The notes: generated by a model from the letters alone, not told the origin. Shown: positions 33,628-42,939, numbered from the stretch's first letter. The stretch is 64,000 bases of DNA from Candidatus Hadarchaeales archaeon (GCA_038736355.1 JAVYML010000001.1:396252-460251); one strand, 5' to 3'. A program made the numbers and translations.

Positions 33628-35106
33628 ATGGGAAGGCTGATGAACGGAAGGGAATACATCCAGAGCCTCAGGAGGCTGAAACCCACCCTCTACTTCATGG
33701 GGAGGAAAATCGAAAGCGTGGCGGACGAGCCCATGCTCAGGCCGCATGTGCAGGCGGCTGCCATGACCTATGAACTGGCGCACGACCCAAGGTATGAGGA
33801 GATCATGACTGCCGTTTCCCACCTCACGGGTGAAAGGATCAATCGCTTCACCCACATTCACCAGAGCACAGAGGATTTGGTGAAGAAAGTCATGATGATG
33901 AGGCTTCTGGGAAGGAAGACGGGAAGCTGCTTCCAGAGGTGTGTGGGGCTTGATGCCTTGAACTCCCTCTACATCGTCACTTACGAGATCGACCAGAAAC
34001 TTGGAACGGATTATCACCGCCGCTTCGTGGAATACCTGAAAAAGGTGCAGAGGGAGGATCTGATGTGCACGGGCTCCGTCACCGATGTAAAGGGCGATAG
34101 GAGCTTGAGACCCCATCAGCAACCTGATCCGGATCTCTACGTCAGGGTGGTAGAGAGGAGGGAGGATGGAATAGTGGTGAGGGGGGCCAAAGCCCATCAG
34201 ACCGGGGCCGCCAATTCCCACGAAGTAGTGGTCTTACCCACTCGCGCCCTGGGTCCAGAGGATAAAGACTACGCTGTGGCCTTTTCCGTTCCCATCGATA
34301 CACCAGGTCTCATCCAAATCTTCGGAAGGCAAACCAACGATACTCGAAGATTGGATGGAGAAATAGATTGCGGAAACCCGAACTACGGAATCGTGGGGGG
34401 AGAAACCCTGATGATCTTCGACAACGTTTTCGTACCCTGGGAGAGGGTGTTCATGTGCGGGGAGTACGAGTTCGCCGGAAGGTTGGTAGAAGTCTTCGCT
34501 ACCTTCCATCGTCAAAATTACGGTGGATGTAAGGTGGGCGTCGCCGATGTCCTCATAGGTGCTTCCGCCTTGCTGGCGGAGTACAGCGGAATAGCGGGCT
34601 CCTCCCATGTGGAGGACAAGCTCACGGAAATGGTCCATCTTTCCGAGACCTGCTGGTGTTGCTCGCTGGCTTGTTCTTACCTAGGGCACAGGACCCCATC
34701 CGGAGCCTATCTGGCCGATCCCCTGCTGGCCAACGTGGTGAAGCTCAACATCACTAGGTTACCCTACGAGTGGTCCAGACTGGCACAGGATCTGGCAGGG
34801 GGACTGGTGACCACCGCACCTTCGGAGAAGGATCTGAAGAATCCAGAGATAGGGAGGCTGGTGGAGAAGTACTTGGCCAGGAAAAAGGGGGTACCCACAG
34901 AACACATCCTCAAGCTCTTCAGGCTGATAGAGAATCTTTCCCTTGGAGGACAGCTTCCGGAATGCATGCATGGGGCCGGTTCACCCCAAGCCCAGAAGAT
35001 CGTGATAAGGAGGAGGGCCGGAATCGAGGAAAAAAAGGAGTTCGCCAAGAAAATCGTGGGTTTGGAAAGGGACGAACACTTGGAAAAAATCAGGGGGTCC
35101 AAATAA
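33628..35106 (+). CDS. 4-hydroxybutyryl-CoA dehydratase / vinylacetyl-CoA isomerase family protein
   Basis: A flavin and [4Fe-4S] enzyme that dehydrates 4-hydroxybutyryl-CoA to crotonyl-CoA by radical chemistry. 492 residues. All four cluster ligands are present: C101 and C105 (SCFQRC), H294 and C301 (HRQNYGGC), with the same spacing as C99, C103, H292 and C299 in the Clostridium aminobutyricum enzyme. This separates it from flavin hydroxylases of the HpaB fold, which lack these Cys. It may serve aminobutyrate or hydroxybutyrate metabolism or a carbon-fixation cycle; pathway partners other than the nearby acyl-CoA dehydrogenase are not in view. Confidence 0.9.
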   Translation: MGRLMNGREYIQSLRRLKPTLYFMGRKIESVADEPMLRPHVQAAAMTYELAHDPRYEEIMTAVSHLTGERINRFTHIHQSTEDLVKKVMMMRLLGRKTGSCFQRCVGLDALNSLYIVTYEIDQKLGTDYHRRFVEYLKKVQREDLMCTGSVTDVKGDRSLRPHQQPDPDLYVRVVERREDGIVVRGAKAHQTGAANSHEVVVLPTRALGPEDKDYAVAFSVPIDTPGLIQIFGRQTNDTRRLDGEIDCGNPNYGIVGGETLMIFDNVFVPWERVFMCGEYEFAGRLVEVFATFHRQNYGGCKVGVADVLIGASALLAEYSGIAGSSHVEDKLTEMVHLSETCWCCSLACSYLGHRTPSGAYLADPLLANVVKLNITRLPYEWSRLAQDLAGGLVTTAPSEKDLKNPEIGRLVEKYLARKKGVPTEHILKLFRLIENLSLGGQLPECMHGAGSPQAQKIVIRRRAGIEEKKEFAKKIVGLERDEHLEKIRGSK

Positions 35107-35122
35107 TCCGGTGCGGTGGGGA

Positions 35123-36208
35123 CTAGAGGAAGTAATAGAATTCGAGGGGACGAAGTTCCCTGAATTCTTTCGTCTGTTTTACGAGGTGTCTCCGGATATC
35201 GAGGCAGAGGTGACACGCCGAAACATATCCCTCCTTCCTCTCCCTATAACCATGTTCCTTTCCAAGTTCCAACAGTTTTCCCAGACTGGTGGCCAAGGCC
35301 CGGAGAACGGGAAAATCCTCCAACTTTAGCTCTGCTGGAAACTCCAGATGTCTAGCATCACCCAGCGAAATTCCACCACAATAGCCGGGAAGATAGTTGA
35401 AGTAATTGTCCACATGCACATGCCAGGGTCTGGTAAGCTCTCCCAAACAGGAACGGTGGAGAAAGTGTTCGGCTGGATAGTGAGCACAGAGGTGTCCCAA
35501 TCTGAAGGGAAACCTACCCATCGGTAAAAGCTCCAGTTCTGCTAGGATTTCTTCCCCCTCCAACTCCAACAGCTTCTCCAGTCTGAGGATTCCACGAAAG
35601 CCCCTCCTGAAAGCCCAGCGGAAAAAACCTTCCTGGTAAACCAGCAAATTCCTCCCGAAGATCTCCCCTCCCACCCTCACCGCCAACTCGGCACGCTCGA
35701 AGGGAACGTGCTCCAAAACGAAGGGATTGGTGCTTACCAGCAAACCGTCCAGTCCTTCCTCCTTGAGGGCGAGGAGCCTCTCCTTAGTTTCCTCTTCCTC
35801 CACACACCAGAAGGCGTTGGTTTCAACAAAGGTGGCCGGAATCTCCAGCTCACTCGCTATCTTCACCAACTTACGGAGAAGGGAGAAATTGAGAAAGGGT
35901 TCCCCACCCGTGAAGTGTAGACCAAGGTTCACCCCCACCCTGCTGAAACCAGGTGGATATTGCTCCCGGAAAGCGGCTGCAAGTTTGGCGAGGACCTTCT
36001 CGGCTCCAGTTGGATCGATCCAATCCTCTTTCCTGTGCGGGGAACAGGCGTACATGCAATGCCTGCATTCACCCACGCACCTGTACGTGAGGAAAAGTCC
36101 GCAGGAGAAAGGTGGAGGTATTCTCAGGACCTGCATCCTTTTTTCTCGAAGACCCAAAAGAAGAGCCTTCCTAAAGGACTGGATTGGATCTGATCTTCTC
36201 AAATTCAT
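35123..36208 (-). CDS. Radical SAM protein of unknown function
   Basis: 361 residues. The [4Fe-4S]-SAM motif is C44, C48, C51 in CVGECRHC, with GLHFTGGEPFLNFSLL as the SAM-contacting GGE strand and TFVETNAFW after it. The C-terminal part has further Cys (HLCAHYP, HRSCLGE, YCGGIS, SACHLCLDI) that could bind auxiliary clusters in SPASM/twitch style. No partner peptide is seen nearby. ATG at 36208. Its promoter region is divergent to the PLD-like gene. Confidence 0.82.
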   Translation of the reverse strand: MNLRRSDPIQSFRKALLLGLREKRMQVLRIPPPFSCGLFLTYRCVGECRHCMYACSPHRKEDWIDPTGAEKVLAKLAAAFREQYPPGFSRVGVNLGLHFTGGEPFLNFSLLRKLVKIASELEIPATFVETNAFWCVEEEETKERLLALKEEGLDGLLVSTNPFVLEHVPFERAELAVRVGGEIFGRNLLVYQEGFFRWAFRRGFRGILRLEKLLELEGEEILAELELLPMGRFPFRLGHLCAHYPAEHFLHRSCLGELTRPWHVHVDNYFNYLPGYCGGISLGDARHLEFPAELKLEDFPVLRALATSLGKLLELGKEHGYRERKEGYVSACHLCLDIRRHLVKQTKEFRELRPLEFYYFL

Positions 36209-36255
36209 GCGGAGCTCCGAGTTGCTTTTTTTTTACTCTAGATAGAAGTGAGGAA

Positions 36256-36831
36256 GTGGAGCCTTCCCCCATTAGGGTGGGAAAAGGAGCTGGTGAAGAA
36301 GTTCTAAAGATAATTCAACAAGCCAACAAGAGTCTCTTCGTGGTCTCGCCCTGGATTTCACCTTCTTTGGCAGACTTGTTGGTCAGAAGGGAGAGGGAAG
36401 GAATCAGGGTTGAAGTGGTTACCCTAAACGATCCTTCAACCAATAAAGAGGCTCTACGCCGCCTTTTCCGCACGGAAAGGAAATTAAGACTTCCCTTGTT
36501 AATCTGTGGTAGTCTCCTTACCCTGCTCGGTCTGGTCTTTCTACAGAAGTTTCTTTACCCGAGCTTACTCCTCCTGTTTACAGGACTTTTCGCGATGCTC
36601 TTGGGCAGGGGAAAAGGCAGGATGATTGCGAATGTCACGCGTGCTGTTGTCCTCCCACCCTCTTCCGGCCTCCATGCCAAAATTTACTTGGCCGATGAAA
36701 ACGTCCTCCTCGTAGGCTCCCCAAATCTGACAATAGCTGGAATCCGCTCTAACCTAGAAGCTGTAGCAAAGCTGAAAATCTCGGAGGAAGAGGCGAAGAA
36801 AATTAGGGCAATATTCTTTCCTCAGGGTTGA
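36256..36831 (+). CDS. Membrane protein with a single phospholipase D-like domain
   Basis: 191 residues from a GTG at 36256 (upstream in-frame ATG at 36184 would overlap the divergent gene's start). The HKD motif is HAKIYLADENVLLVGSPNLT near residues 145-164, following a VSPWISPSLADLL strand pattern. Two membrane helices (about 87-127) split the PLD fold into two halves. Only one HKD motif is present, so activity would need a dimer. Could cleave phosphodiesters in lipid or nucleic acid, or be a nuclease facing one side of the membrane; function unknown. Confidence 0.7.
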   Translation: MEPSPIRVGKGAGEEVLKIIQQANKSLFVVSPWISPSLADLLVRREREGIRVEVVTLNDPSTNKEALRRLFRTERKLRLPLLICGSLLTLLGLVFLQKFLYPSLLLLFTGLFAMLLGRGKGRMIANVTRAVVLPPSSGLHAKIYLADENVLLVGSPNLTIAGIRSNLEAVAKLKISEEEAKKIRAIFFPQG

Positions 36832-37091
36832 TTTTTAGTCAAGTAAAGAGAATCCACTATCCCTACCAAGCAAGACTCGGAGGTTATCGACCGGTGACTC
36901 ATAGTCCCCCTTAACCCCGGAGGCCGAGACACAGTTCTCCACCACTCCTCCACTCCCTCTCCTGGAATTTCCTCGAAGTGGACAAAGTTCCTCTGAACAC
37001 AAGCTCGACATCCTGGCCCAGAAGACCAATGGATGAGTTTGTCGAAGGTCCAGTCGCTTAGAAGGAATAATAAAACAGGGAAAAAGAAGAG
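36832..37091. other. 260-base gap with a possible decayed minus-strand frame
   Basis: No clear gene. On the minus strand a frame ending at 36822 is open across the gap and reads like protein (WSSGPGCRACVQRNFVHFEE, then a Trp-Trp segment) but has no start codon and uses rare CGN arginine codons. It may be the remains of an inserted gene or chance. Nothing else is supported. Confidence 0.25.
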
Positions 37092-37976
37092 ATGATGCGG
37101 AAGTTCCTGAAGACGGTCGCCGGGATCCTGGCCTCCGGGGCAGTCTTCTCCCTCTCCCTCCTCCTCCTGGTCCGGCTCTTCGGCTGGCCCGGGCTCACCC
37201 CTCCCCTGATGGGGATGCTGGCGGTGGCCTGGGTGGCCGGGGCCTCGGCGGGAGGGAAGCTGGCCGGGGGATGGGCTGCCGGGATCAGCCTCCTGCTGGC
37301 CGTGGGGCTGGTGGGGGCGGTGGCCTACCGGGCCTGGAGGGAGGAGGCAGGGGAGCCGGTGACCTGGAGGGTGGATGCGACCTTCGCCTACGTGGGCTCA
37401 CCGGAGAACAAACCGCTCGAGAACGTGGCCGTGTTCTTCCCCGTTCCCAGGGCGGAGAACGGGGGTCCGGTGGGTGAGTACTTCATAGGGTGGAAGCTCT
37501 ACAAGGTGGACGAGAACGGGGTCTGGCACCTCCAGCACACCTGCAACTACGACAACTCTTACGAGCCCGTGAACCTCTATCCTCCGAGGGAGAGCCTGCT
37601 GGTGGAGATCAAGGGGGGAACAGGGCCAGGTGGTACTACGAATGGTCTTAGAATGATGGAGGGCGGTTTCTATTTCGACAGGCTCTACCCCGGCGAGGTT
37701 ATTTGGGCTTACGGATGGACAGTAACCCGCAAAAAGAAGGTAACCTTGCGCCTCCCCAACGACAACAGGAGCGGAGGAGGAATGCTTGGTTTTGCCACTC
37801 TAGGAGAGTTCAGGAGGTTTGAGTTTCCTGTCCACGTGATCATTTGGGCCAGCCTTTCAAAGCTTGTCAAAGGCGAGAACGGGATGTACTTCCAAAAAGT
37901 GGAAGGAGAAGAATACAGGAGGGAAGTGGAGGACCACACTGGGGAAACTGGCTTCTACCTTTACTTATACAAATAG
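37092..37976 (+). CDS. Membrane-anchored surface protein of unknown function
   Basis: 294 residues. Three hydrophobic segments fill residues 5-80 (rich in Ala, Gly, Val), then an extracytoplasmic domain (about 85-294) with VDATFAYVGSPENKPLENV and many Tyr, Trp and Gly residues, probably beta-rich. The first 400 bases are distinctly richer in G+C than the neighbours. It converges on the long aromatic-rich protein gene with a 16-base overlap. Not recognised. Confidence 0.6.
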   Translation: MMRKFLKTVAGILASGAVFSLSLLLLVRLFGWPGLTPPLMGMLAVAWVAGASAGGKLAGGWAAGISLLLAVGLVGAVAYRAWREEAGEPVTWRVDATFAYVGSPENKPLENVAVFFPVPRAENGGPVGEYFIGWKLYKVDENGVWHLQHTCNYDNSYEPVNLYPPRESLLVEIKGGTGPGGTTNGLRMMEGGFYFDRLYPGEVIWAYGWTVTRKKKVTLRLPNDNRSGGGMLGFATLGEFRRFEFPVHVIIWASLSKLVKGENGMYFQKVEGEEYRREVEDHTGETGFYLYLYK

Positions 37977-40240
37977 GGTGGATTTTCTATCGCCTCTCTC
38001 TCAGCCATTTCCCTCAGCGCAGGATCCCAGTAGTTCAGGTAGACTATTGTACCCTCGGGCGGGTTGGAGATGCGGGGATCACCCGGCAACAGGTACTCGA
38101 CCTTCCCGGTCCGCAGGTCTTTGAGCACATACGGGAGGTCCCAGTTTATGGCTTCCGCCTGGGTGGGCGGACCACCGGCCGTTCCCCCGTCGTAGACGCC
38201 CAGGAGCCGCTTGAACTGGTCATCCGGAGGAACAACGGTGCCTCCAACACCCCTTCCCTCCACCCACATGGTGATCTCGTAGTTGTCGTCCGGCAACAGG
38301 TTTTCCACCCCCACGAACCTGGAAGACCCCTCGGCCGTCACCTGGAGGGAGGAAGAAGCCACCTCCCTCCTCCTCCCGCTCAGGTCCACGGCGTAGGCCT
38401 TCACGGTTGCCGTGTAGGTGCCCGGAGAACCCGGGGAAACGGTCAGGATGGTGGAGGCGGGACTGGAGAACCGGAGCTCGGAGTCCTTCAGGCTCCCCCC
38501 CGAGGCCTCCAGGTAGACCGGTCCCGCGTACCCGTTCTTCGGACTCACGGTCACGGTGGCGGAGACCGGTGACCAGGAGGCGGGGACCTCGTAGACTTTG
38601 TAGGCGGTGTAGTTCTCCGTCTCCACGATGGGGATCTTCACGACCGTGTAAACTTCCTGGAGCTCCGTCACGTACCCGGGCTGGGGTGGCCCCACCTCAA
38701 AGGTGGCAGGGTACTCCACCTTCCCGTTGGAAACCCTTCCTATCCGGCCGTTGTCGCCGGAGAAGGTGATGGGTTCCCAATAAACGGTCCCGTCAGCCGG
38801 CGGGCGCTCGCTCCTCCTCTCCACCCACCCGTAGACCGGCTCCGCCCTAGTGGCCAGGTAGCCGGTGAGCTCCTGCCTGGTGGAGGAGGTGACGTTCCGG
38901 TAGTCCCACCCGTTCCCGCTCACCGGTGGGGAGGAGAAGGTCTGCCTCCCCTTGAAAACCCAGTCGTAAACATCCACCGTGATGATGTCCCTTGAGTAGG
39001 TGTCGTATCCGTAATTGTAATAGGTGCGAACGGTGGTCTCGGTATAGGTTCCAAGGTATTGATACACTACCTTGTCCTCCCCCTTCAGAAAGTCCCCTCC
39101 CTGGGTGAAGGAAGAACCTCTGTATTCGGTGAAGAGGACCGTTCCGCTTTCAATTGGCTCCCATCCGGCATAGTACCAGTCCCACCTGTACCTGGTGTAC
39201 TGATACCTGTAGTAGGTGGTGCCTACGACAGTTTGATAGGAGGTCATCCACCACCTCAGGGCCGAAGTCGAGGAGTAGTATTCCCACCTTTCGCTGGTTG
39301 AAAGGGGAGGACTGGTGAGGTTGGTACCGAGAACGACGGTGGATGTCCTGTACCATGGACCGTATTCGGTTCTCGTACCCACCTTCTCCCAGTGGTAGAC
39401 GTCCGCTTGATACTCGGTAACGATCCGGTACTGGGGAGTAACGGTCCAGCCCTCGGCCTTTAGAACCTCCACCTCGTTCCTTTCCTCCCGGTAGGTGTCG
39501 TAAAGGATCCCGCTGTCTATCTTCACCCATCTGTATCCGTCAGGAAGGGGGGGAAGGGAATCCAGGATCTTGGCCTTCTCGTAGGTTCTCCCGGTGGGCA
39601 CCCAATTTCCCGCTTCCGGTTCCAGGCTCCGGCTTTCGGTCCTGGTTCCCGTCTGGGCCCACTCCTTCCACCTCCAGCCCGAGGCGATTTTCTCCTCTCG
39701 ATAATCCGTGACGATGAGTCTAGCGGTTTGGAAGGGAATTTCTACCCTTTTGAAGGAGGCGACCGGTGAAAACTTAGAAGGTTCGGAAAGGGAAATGTCA
39801 AAGGGATCGAAAAGAAGGTTTAACACTCCAATATCCTTGACCTTACCCGTGGTAAGAAAACCGTGCACCACAAGTTCACCCCTTTCCCGATAAATCTCCA
39901 AGTTTTCCTTTTCCAGACGCTTCAAGAGGGAAGGGGAAGGCTTATAGCCGGGAACAGGGAGCCTCAGCCAGAACTCATGAACTCCTGGCTCCAACCCCTC
40001 GAGCTTAAAGGAAAAATTACCACCCTGGCCGGAACTGGTGGAGTAAAACCTGGGAGAAGAATGAACTTCCAAGGACAGGGGAAGGGAAAGACCTCCGAAC
40101 TCATCCTCCACCGTTCCTTCCAGCGAGGTGGTGAGGTCGGAGTAGTAAGAAACGTATTCACGATGAAGGGAAAGGGCAGGGGGAGAAGAAAGGAGCACGA
40201 AGAAAAGGGAAAGCGTCGCGAGAGTCAACCTCCGTATCAT
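37961..40240 (-). CDS. Large secreted protein with aromatic Tyr/Trp repeats
   Basis: 759 residues with a signal peptide (RRLTLATLSLFFVLLSSPPA). Residues 25-160 look like an Ig/carboxypeptidase-regulatory-type beta domain. Residues 180-540 are extremely rich in Tyr, Trp, Thr and Arg, with repeated units around W-x-x-x-G-T-R (GWRWKEWAQTGTRTE, YHWEKVGTRTEYGPW, YRWDWYYAGWEPIESG, YDWVFKGRQTF, YGWVERRSERP), each followed by Ser/Pro and a T-E-Y strand. Residues 590-680 include an Ig-like domain (ATVTVSPKNGYAGPVYL). Probably a surface or S-layer-associated protein. No catalytic motif; not recognised. Confidence 0.7.
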   Translation of the reverse strand: MIRRLTLATLSLFFVLLSSPPALSLHREYVSYYSDLTTSLEGTVEDEFGGLSLPLSLEVHSSPRFYSTSSGQGGNFSFKLEGLEPGVHEFWLRLPVPGYKPSPSLLKRLEKENLEIYRERGELVVHGFLTTGKVKDIGVLNLLFDPFDISLSEPSKFSPVASFKRVEIPFQTARLIVTDYREEKIASGWRWKEWAQTGTRTESRSLEPEAGNWVPTGRTYEKAKILDSLPPLPDGYRWVKIDSGILYDTYREERNEVEVLKAEGWTVTPQYRIVTEYQADVYHWEKVGTRTEYGPWYRTSTVVLGTNLTSPPLSTSERWEYYSSTSALRWWMTSYQTVVGTTYYRYQYTRYRWDWYYAGWEPIESGTVLFTEYRGSSFTQGGDFLKGEDKVVYQYLGTYTETTVRTYYNYGYDTYSRDIITVDVYDWVFKGRQTFSSPPVSGNGWDYRNVTSSTRQELTGYLATRAEPVYGWVERRSERPPADGTVYWEPITFSGDNGRIGRVSNGKVEYPATFEVGPPQPGYVTELQEVYTVVKIPIVETENYTAYKVYEVPASWSPVSATVTVSPKNGYAGPVYLEASGGSLKDSELRFSSPASTILTVSPGSPGTYTATVKAYAVDLSGRRREVASSSLQVTAEGSSRFVGVENLLPDDNYEITMWVEGRGVGGTVVPPDDQFKRLLGVYDGGTAGGPPTQAEAINWDLPYVLKDLRTGKVEYLLPGDPRISNPPEGTIVYLNYWDPALREMAEREAIENPPYLYK

Positions 40241-40331
40241 CCCCCCACGACCCCCTTGCGCCCGAAAAGATGATTTCTACAAACTTTTAATGCTATCGCT
40301 TACCCGGAGATTTTTTTCCTTCAGTTTTCCC

Positions 40332-40345
40332 AAACATTAATCTTT
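40332..40345 (+). promoter_or_regulatory. TATA-like box for the DNA ligase gene
   Basis: CAAACATTAATCTT, about 26 bases before the ATG at 40364, with no Shine-Dalgarno in the spacer. Confidence 0.4.
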
Positions 40346-40363
40346 CCTTTTCCATATGAGTTG

Positions 40364-42010
40364 ATGGAATTCAGAAGATTGGCGGAACTCTGTGAAAGAT
40401 TGGAACAGACCAGCAAGAGAAAGGAAAAGATGAAAATGGTTTCCTCTTACCTTTCCTCCCTCTCGAAGGAGGAGGTGGAACCCTTCTGCCATCTCCTCCT
40501 CGGAAGGCCCCTTCCCCCCTCCAGTCCCCTCACGCTCGGTGTGGATTGGGCTACCCTGAAGGGGATTCTCCTCAGAGTCACCGGATTAACTTCCTCTGAC
40601 CTCTTTCAGGCCTTCCACTCCACCGGTGACTTGGGGGAAGCAGCCAAGCTCCTCTTCCAACGCAGGAAATATTTCTCCCCCACCCTAGACAGCAAACCTC
40701 TCGAACTCCTCGAAGTTTGGAAGGTCCTGGAAAGGGTAGCGCTGGAGAACGAGAGGGAGAAAAAGGAAAGACTGTTGGAAGGTGTATTGAATCGCTGCAC
40801 TCCGGAGGAGGCCAAGCTACTGGTCAAAACGATAACGGGAGAGATGAGGACGGGATTCAAGGAGGAGATGCTCCTCTCCTCCCTCGCGATGACCTTTGGA
40901 ATGGGGGAGGAAGAAATAAGGAAGGCCTTCGCCCTCTCCTCCGATGCAGGAAGGCTGGCGGGAATGCTGGTGGAGGGAGGAAGGGAAAGGCTCATCTCCC
41001 TAGAAGTCGTTCCCTTTCAACCCCTCGAACCCATGCTGGCCCAGCCTGCAGATGGAATAGAGGAGATCTTGAAGGAACATGGCACTTCCTCGCTGGAAGT
41101 GAAGCTGGATGGAGCAAGGGTACAAATCCACAAGTCGGGAAAGGAGGTGAAAATCTTCAGCAGGGGGTCCAAGGAGGTGACGGGGAGCCTCCCGGAAGTG
41201 GTGGAGGAGGTGAAAGGACTTGAAGTCGACAGGGTCATCCTGGATGGAGAGGTCATAGCGGTGGATGAGAAGGGGAAGCCCCTCCCCTTCCAGTACCTCC
41301 TCAGGAGGTTCAGGAGGAAGTGGGGAGTGGAGGAGAAGAAGAAGGAGGTACCGGTGAGGCTACAGCTCTTCGATCTCCTCTATCTCAACGGTCAAACCTT
41401 CCTCCACCTTCCCTATTCGGAAAGGAGGGAGAGGTTGGAAGAGGTTTGTGGGGGAAAAGTAACTGAAAGGATCCTCACCTCGAGCCTGGAGGAGGCAGAG
41501 GAATTCCTGAAAAGGGCCAGAAAGGAAGGACACGAGGGGATAGTGGCCAAGCTTCCGAACAGTCCCTACCTGCCCGGGGCCAGGGGAAAACTTTGGCTCA
41601 AGTTCAAGCCCGTTCCCGAGACCTTGGACTTGGTGATCGTGGGGGCGGAATGGGGACATGGGAGGAGGGCCAAATACCTTTCCGATTATTACCTGGCCGC
41701 TTGGGATCGGGAAAAGGGGAAGTTCGAGATAGTGGGAAAGACCTTCAAGGGGTTGACGGATGAGGAGCTTGCGGAAATGACTGAGAGGCTGAAGGCCCTG
41801 GAAACCTCCACCGAGGGAAGGAGGATTTGGGTCAGACCGGAGGTGGTGGTGGAGGTGGCTTACAACGAAATACAGAAAAGCCCAAGGTACCCCTGCGGCA
41901 TGGCACTCAGGCTGGCTAGGATCGTGAGGATAAGGGAAGACAAAAGGGCCCAGGAAGCGGACACCATCCAGAGGATGAGGGAACTCTTCGAGAGGCAGGG
42001 AAGGGAATGA
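40364..42010 (+). CDS. lig: ATP-dependent DNA ligase
   Basis: Seals nicks in replication and repair. 548 residues with the archaeal three-domain layout: helical DNA-binding domain (about 1-215), adenylation domain with nucleotidylated K247 in VKLDGARVQIH, and OB domain. Other nucleotidyltransferase motifs: FSRGSKEVTG (III), ILDGEVIA (IIIa), EGIVAKLPNSPY (IV), WLKFKP (V). Start: ATG at 40364, although TTG three bases earlier is also in frame. It overlaps the downstream ABC gene by ATGA, an unexpected operon partner. Confidence 0.95.
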   Translation: MEFRRLAELCERLEQTSKRKEKMKMVSSYLSSLSKEEVEPFCHLLLGRPLPPSSPLTLGVDWATLKGILLRVTGLTSSDLFQAFHSTGDLGEAAKLLFQRRKYFSPTLDSKPLELLEVWKVLERVALENEREKKERLLEGVLNRCTPEEAKLLVKTITGEMRTGFKEEMLLSSLAMTFGMGEEEIRKAFALSSDAGRLAGMLVEGGRERLISLEVVPFQPLEPMLAQPADGIEEILKEHGTSSLEVKLDGARVQIHKSGKEVKIFSRGSKEVTGSLPEVVEEVKGLEVDRVILDGEVIAVDEKGKPLPFQYLLRRFRRKWGVEEKKKEVPVRLQLFDLLYLNGQTFLHLPYSERRERLEEVCGGKVTERILTSSLEEAEEFLKRARKEGHEGIVAKLPNSPYLPGARGKLWLKFKPVPETLDLVIVGAEWGHGRRAKYLSDYYLAAWDREKGKFEIVGKTFKGLTDEELAEMTERLKALETSTEGRRIWVRPEVVVEVAYNEIQKSPRYPCGMALRLARIVRIREDKRAQEADTIQRMRELFERQGRE

Positions 42011-42939
42011 AGGATTATTCCATCGAAACCTTTGGACTAACGAAAATCTTCAACGGTTTACCGGCGGTGGAGGACCTCACGCTAAAGGTAAGAAAGGGGG
42101 AAGTGGTGGGTCTACTCGGGCCCAACGGGGCTGGAAAGACCACCACGGTGAGGATGCTCTGTTGTCTTCTCAAACCCACTTCCGGAAAGGCCTTCGTGGT
42201 AGGCTATGAAGTGGGAAAGGATTCCCTCGAGATAAGGGAAAGGATAGGTCTCCTCCCCGAAGTACCGGGTCTTTACGGAGAACTGAGCGCCCTGAGGAAC
42301 CTTGAGTTCCATGCCAGGTTGCATGGAATGCCGAAGGAAAAGGCTAGGAAAAGGGCCGAAGAGCTCCTGCGGATTTTCGGTCTCTGGAAGAGAAGAGAAG
42401 ATCCCGTGGCTACTTTTTCCAAGGGAATGCAGCAAAAGATCGCCCTCGCGAGGGCAATGATTCACGAACCCGAGGTCCTTTTCCTAGACGAGCCCACTTC
42501 TGCCCTAGATCCGGAGGCGGCAAGGATGGTGAGGGACCTCATCCTGGAGCTCAGGAAAGAGAAAAGGACCATCCTCCTCTGCACCCACAACCTCCACGAG
42601 GCGGAGGAACTCTGCGATGGAGTGGCCATCCTCAACCATAGGATGCTGGCCTTTGGTCCTCCTAGGGAACTGGAAAGAACCTTCGGGAAAAAAGAAGTGG
42701 AAATCCAGGTGGAAGGGATGAGCAGGAGGATGGTGGAGGCCCTCAGGAAGATAGAAGGGGTGAGGAGCCTGAGGAAAGAGGGAAACAGGTGGCTGGTGGA
42801 AGTGGAGAATCCGGAAAAAACCAATCCAGAAATCGTGGAGGTTTTGGTGAAGATGGGTGGAAGGGTAAAGTACGTCAAACCGATCTCTGGAGGGCTGGAG
42901 GAAGTTTACCTCAAACTGGTGAGAAGCGATGAGGTTTGA
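42007..42939 (+). CDS. ABC transporter ATP-binding protein (ABC-2/DrrA type)
   Basis: 310 residues. Walker A GPNGAGKTTT, Q-loop region GLLPEVPGLYGEL, signature TFSKGMQQKIALARAM (S-K-G-M variant typical of ABC-2/NatA subunits), Walker B VLFLDEPTSALDP and H-loop LCTHNLHEAEELC. A C-terminal extension (about 230-310) with ISGGLEEVYLKLV matches DrrA/CcmA-like ATPases. Pairs with the overlapping permease to export an unknown substrate. Confidence 0.92.
   Translation: MKDYSIETFGLTKIFNGLPAVEDLTLKVRKGEVVGLLGPNGAGKTTTVRMLCCLLKPTSGKAFVVGYEVGKDSLEIRERIGLLPEVPGLYGELSALRNLEFHARLHGMPKEKARKRAEELLRIFGLWKRREDPVATFSKGMQQKIALARAMIHEPEVLFLDEPTSALDPEAARMVRDLILELRKEKRTILLCTHNLHEAEELCDGVAILNHRMLAFGPPRELERTFGKKEVEIQVEGMSRRMVEALRKIEGVRSLRKEGNRWLVEVENPEKTNPEIVEVLVKMGGRVKYVKPISGGLEEVYLKLVRSDEV

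Noticed and set aside
37950-37980. Both convergent surface proteins end in YLYK
   Set aside because: The overlap is only 16 bases and the match follows from the A/T-rich, partly symmetric sequence; probably coincidence.
40241-40331. GATGATT in the gap before the ligase gene as another C/D sRNA
   Set aside because: No box D with a closing stem is found at a suitable distance.
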